From contig JAFNUH010000177.1 of the NCBI GenBank assembly GCA_017384185.1, forward strand, positions 1-7,073: a DNA stretch of 7,073 bases, written 5' to 3'. The position numbers and the translations under genes are program-made. The stretch comes from Alistipes sp. (GTDB lineage Bacteria; Bacteroidota; Bacteroidia; Bacteroidales; Rikenellaceae). Below the pieces are notes generated by a model. The model had not been told where the DNA came from. It searched no databases and was given only the letters and a program-made list of their open reading frames with translations. Positions 5,207 through 7,073 of the stretch are shown here, one piece after another (position 1 is the first letter of the stretch; every line of letters starts with the position of its first letter).

Positions 5207-6595
5207 CTACTCCTTTGCCACCTCTAAGGCTTTGGTGGTGGTGTAGTATTTTGAGATCATTTGAGAGCGCTCCCAGGCGGGGATTTCGCCATCGACGAGG
5301 TAGTTGAGGTAAACCTTCATCACTGAGCTGAAGCGCTGCTCGTGCGTCTTGACGATGTCGGCAGGGATTGTTACTCGCCACTCCTTGTCGCCCGACTTCT
5401 CGATGCCAAGACCGGGGTATTTGTTGCCCACAGACTTCAATGCCTTGCGCAGTGTTGTCTCGAATGCAGCCTCGTCATCGCTCTTGCACACAACGTAGAG
5501 CATAGGCTTATAACCCTGCTCTGCGCCCTGGCGAATCTCTACATTAGCCTTTGTGCCCTTAACCACAGAGTAGTGCGTGTCGCCCGTACCCTCGGTGCCT
5601 ACGGCTGCCATAAAGTTCCAAACGACGCTCACACGGCAGTTTACACCATTTAATTTATAGTTCAACTCACCGTTAGAATATACCTGCAACGTGTCGTTCG
5701 AGATATCCTTCTTCAGGAACGAGGGGTACTCGTCCTTACCTGTAACAAGGCGGTACTTATCCAGCGGAATAGGCGTTGCCCAACGCTTTGCCGATGTGAA
5801 CTCAATATCCTTTGTATAGTCAATCTCCTGCTCGGGCATAACCGTACACTGCACCAAATCTACAAGGTGTGTTGTTACGTCGATGATACCCTCGCCCTGC
5901 TGCTCCACGTCGAAGTACCACTCGGGGCGGCGTAGGGGCTGTCCCGATACATACTTAAAGAAGTGGTGAACACTCTCCTTGGTGATGGCGGGATTCTCGG
6001 GTGTGCCCTTCTCCATCTCGCCAAAGAGCTCGGGCATAGCCACCAGCACTCGCTGCAACTCGTTGTTAATCTCCGAACGCTCGGTCATAATATCATAGAC
6101 CATAACACCCTTCTCGGGAGCCTCACGTAGCGTCTGCTCCAAGATGCGGAAATTCTTCTGGTCGATAGCCATCGGCTTGTCTGACAAGACGTTAATACCA
6201 GCATCTACGGCTGCCTTAACGTAGCCTGTCTTCTTGCCATTGTTACCTGCCAGCACGACAACGTTACCCTTCTTCTCGGCAATCATCTTCTCCAAAAAAT
6301 CGTCACCCGTGTAGAGCTGCTCGTTCCACGATGTGGGACGCTCCGAGCGCTCGTTGTAAATCTTTACACGGTCCAGATGCATCTGTGCATCGTCACCCTC
6401 GGGGGCATAGACGTGAACGGTAGGGTCCACCTGGTCGTACATATACATCTGCACCAGCGCAGCGTGGAAATGACCCGGGTCGAGCGTTAGGAGTTTCACC
6501 TCGCCCTTTGCTCCGCTAAATGCACCCGTCTTGGGTGCCTCGGCGCAGCCTACCATTGTAGCGGCTGCTAACACCATAAAAATTGCTTTTTTCAT
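5207..6595 (-). CDS. Lipoprotein oxidoreductase, Gfo/Idh/MocA type
   Basis: A 462-aa protein with a lipoprotein signal peptide (residues 1-17, lipobox MVGC, Cys17), so it is exported and membrane-anchored. Residues about 32-165 form a Rossmann-like domain and the rest looks like the 'putative oxidoreductase C-terminal' domain of this subfamily. SDKPMAI (138-144) matches the Gfo/Idh/MocA E-K-P motif with Lys140, and GIIDVTTHLVDL (236-247) supplies Asp239 and His243 at the usual catalytic positions. Relatives are NAD(P)-dependent sugar dehydrogenases or related sugar-modifying enzymes. The first-strand turn reads LTLDPGHFHAAL (36-47), not the classic GxGxxG, so nucleotide binding may differ. 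The substrate is unknown and no carbohydrate genes flank it. It is monocistronic, with its own promoter and terminator. The ATG is fixed by the signal peptide. Confidence 0.88.
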   Translation of the reverse strand: MKKAIFMVLAAATMVGCAEAPKTGAFSGAKGEVKLLTLDPGHFHAALVQMYMYDQVDPTVHVYAPEGDDAQMHLDRVKIYNERSERPTSWNEQLYTGDDFLEKMIAEKKGNVVVLAGNNGKKTGYVKAAVDAGINVLSDKPMAIDQKNFRILEQTLREAPEKGVMVYDIMTERSEINNELQRVLVAMPELFGEMEKGTPENPAITKESVHHFFKYVSGQPLRRPEWYFDVEQQGEGIIDVTTHLVDLVQCTVMPEQEIDYTKDIEFTSAKRWATPIPLDKYRLVTGKDEYPSFLKKDISNDTLQVYSNGELNYKLNGVNCRVSVVWNFMAAVGTEGTGDTHYSVVKGTKANVEIRQGAEQGYKPMLYVVCKSDDEAAFETTLRKALKSVGNKYPGLGIEKSGDKEWRVTIPADIVKTHEQRFSSVMKVYLNYLVDGEIPAWERSQMISKYYTTTKALEVAKE

Positions 6596-6649
6596 TCTAT
6601 TTTGATTTTAACTTTTTCGTCCAATGACCCCATCGTTGGGCATCAAGGA

Positions 6650-6657
6650 CAAAGATA
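6650..6657 (-). promoter_or_regulatory. -7 element of the oxidoreductase lipoprotein gene
   Basis: On the minus strand TATCTTTG fits TAnnTTTG, 54 bases before the ATG at 6595. No -33 TTTG is evident. It is divergent from the rpsA promoter within the 230-base gap 6596-6825. Confidence 0.6.
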
Positions 6658-6701
6658 CTCAAAAAAAATCACTTTTTTCGATAAAAAACTCCTCGTAAGA
6701 G

Positions 6702-6732
6702 TCTGATATTTACTTTTTTTGCTGTATCTTTG
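6702..6732 (+). promoter_or_regulatory. Promoter of rpsA
   Basis: TCTG (6702-6705, one mismatch to TTTG), a 19-base spacer and TATCTTTG (6725-6732, full match). It predicts a 5' leader of roughly 85-90 bases before the rpsA ATG. Confidence 0.65.
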
Positions 6733-6825
6733 CCGTCGCTTTGCGTGTGTGTGATGCGTGCGTGAGCATAAAACATTTATTATTAACATTTTAACGAGCG
6801 ATTGTATCGCAAACTTTTTTCCACG
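6733..6825 (+). other. rpsA 5' leader with GT-rich tract and small hairpin
   Basis: The leader holds a GT-rich tract at 6742-6764 made of two imperfect units beginning TGCGTG, then an AT-rich stretch, then a 5-bp hairpin GCGAT/ATCGC (6798-6802, 6806-6810) with a TGT loop followed by AAAC and six T. The hairpin is too short to call a terminator. No Shine-Dalgarno site precedes the ATG. A regulatory role is inference only. Confidence 0.3.
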
Positions 6826-7073
6826 ATGGAAGTATTGAACAATGTAGCAAACGAGGGTTTCGATTGGAACGCGTTTGAGAATGATTTGGATCTCTATGGC
6901 GGTCAGTCTAAGGAGCAGGTAGCTGAGGCTTATGGCCAGACACTTTCTAACATCGCTGTTGGCGAGGTTGTAGAGGGTACCGTTAGCGAGATTAACAAGC
7001 GCGAGGTAACCGTAAACATCGGCTACAAGAGCGAGGGTATGATTCAGGCAACTGAGTTCCGTTACAACCCCGA
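6826..7073 (+). CDS. rpsA: 30S ribosomal protein S1, N-terminal part
   Basis: The first 82 codons of a gene cut by the right edge. The translation begins MEVLNNVANEGFDWNAFEND and then contains GEVVEGTVSEINKREVTVNI (residues 50-69), the first S1/OB-fold RNA-binding domain, followed by GYKSEGMIQATEFRYNP, which is typical of Bacteroidota S1. S1 binds mRNA upstream of start codons and helps the 30S subunit load; Bacteroidota rely little on Shine-Dalgarno pairing. The acidic N-terminal extension before the first S1 domain is normal for the phylum. Family length is several S1 domains (about 550-600 aa), so most lies outside the window. Confidence 0.93.
   Translation, partial: MEVLNNVANEGFDWNAFENDLDLYGGQSKEQVAEAYGQTLSNIAVGEVVEGTVSEINKREVTVNIGYKSEGMIQATEFRYNP

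Noticed and set aside
1..7073. CRISPR array, insertion sequence, prophage or integrase
   Set aside because: No regularly spaced repeats, transposase, integrase or phage structural genes were found in any frame.

Overview
The window reads as chromosomal DNA of a Bacteroidota bacterium, most likely order Bacteroidales; an Alistipes-like genus is a low-confidence guess. Support: several start sites are preceded by the Bacteroidota -7 element TAnnTTTG, A-rich stretches rather than Shine-Dalgarno sites precede several starts, and the S1, S20, adenylate kinase and lipoprotein sequences have the form I associate with that order.

Layout. At the left edge is the N-terminus of a probable sigma-70-family sigma factor (minus strand). 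A 118-base divergent region with a 29-bp interrupted palindrome separates it from an AT-rich gene for a 454-aa protein that fuses a TIR domain to about seven WG repeats. The TIR-WG gene stops 2 bases before thiL (thiamine-monophosphate kinase). thiL has its own near-consensus promoter (TTTG-N20-TATATTTG) inside the last codons of the TIR-WG gene. Three bases after thiL lies an ORF for a 35-aa single-span membrane peptide. Then comes a hairpin-rich stretch of about 120 bases (possible dispersed repeat or structured RNA) and a bidirectional terminator shared with a convergent lipoprotein gene (OB plus lipocalin-like fold, probably leaderless from GTG).

The rest is mostly housekeeping. adk (short-LID adenylate kinase) has its own promoter and a strong terminator. 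Next is tRNA-Glu(UUC), then a structured 206-base spacer with no visible terminator or promoter leading to rpsT (S20), so the tRNA and rpsT are probably one transcript. After rpsT are two convergent terminators and a minus-strand lipoprotein oxidoreductase of the Gfo/Idh/MocA type. A divergent promoter region leads to the 5' end of rpsA (S1), cut by the window edge.

The genes do not form one pathway. The most unusual item is the TIR-WG gene: it differs from its neighbours in base and codon composition, it has Gln where the TIR NADase catalytic Glu is expected, and it runs over the thiL promoter, which suggests later arrival of an immune or sensor-type accessory gene next to a housekeeping gene. 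A dedicated multi-gene defence system is not visible here.
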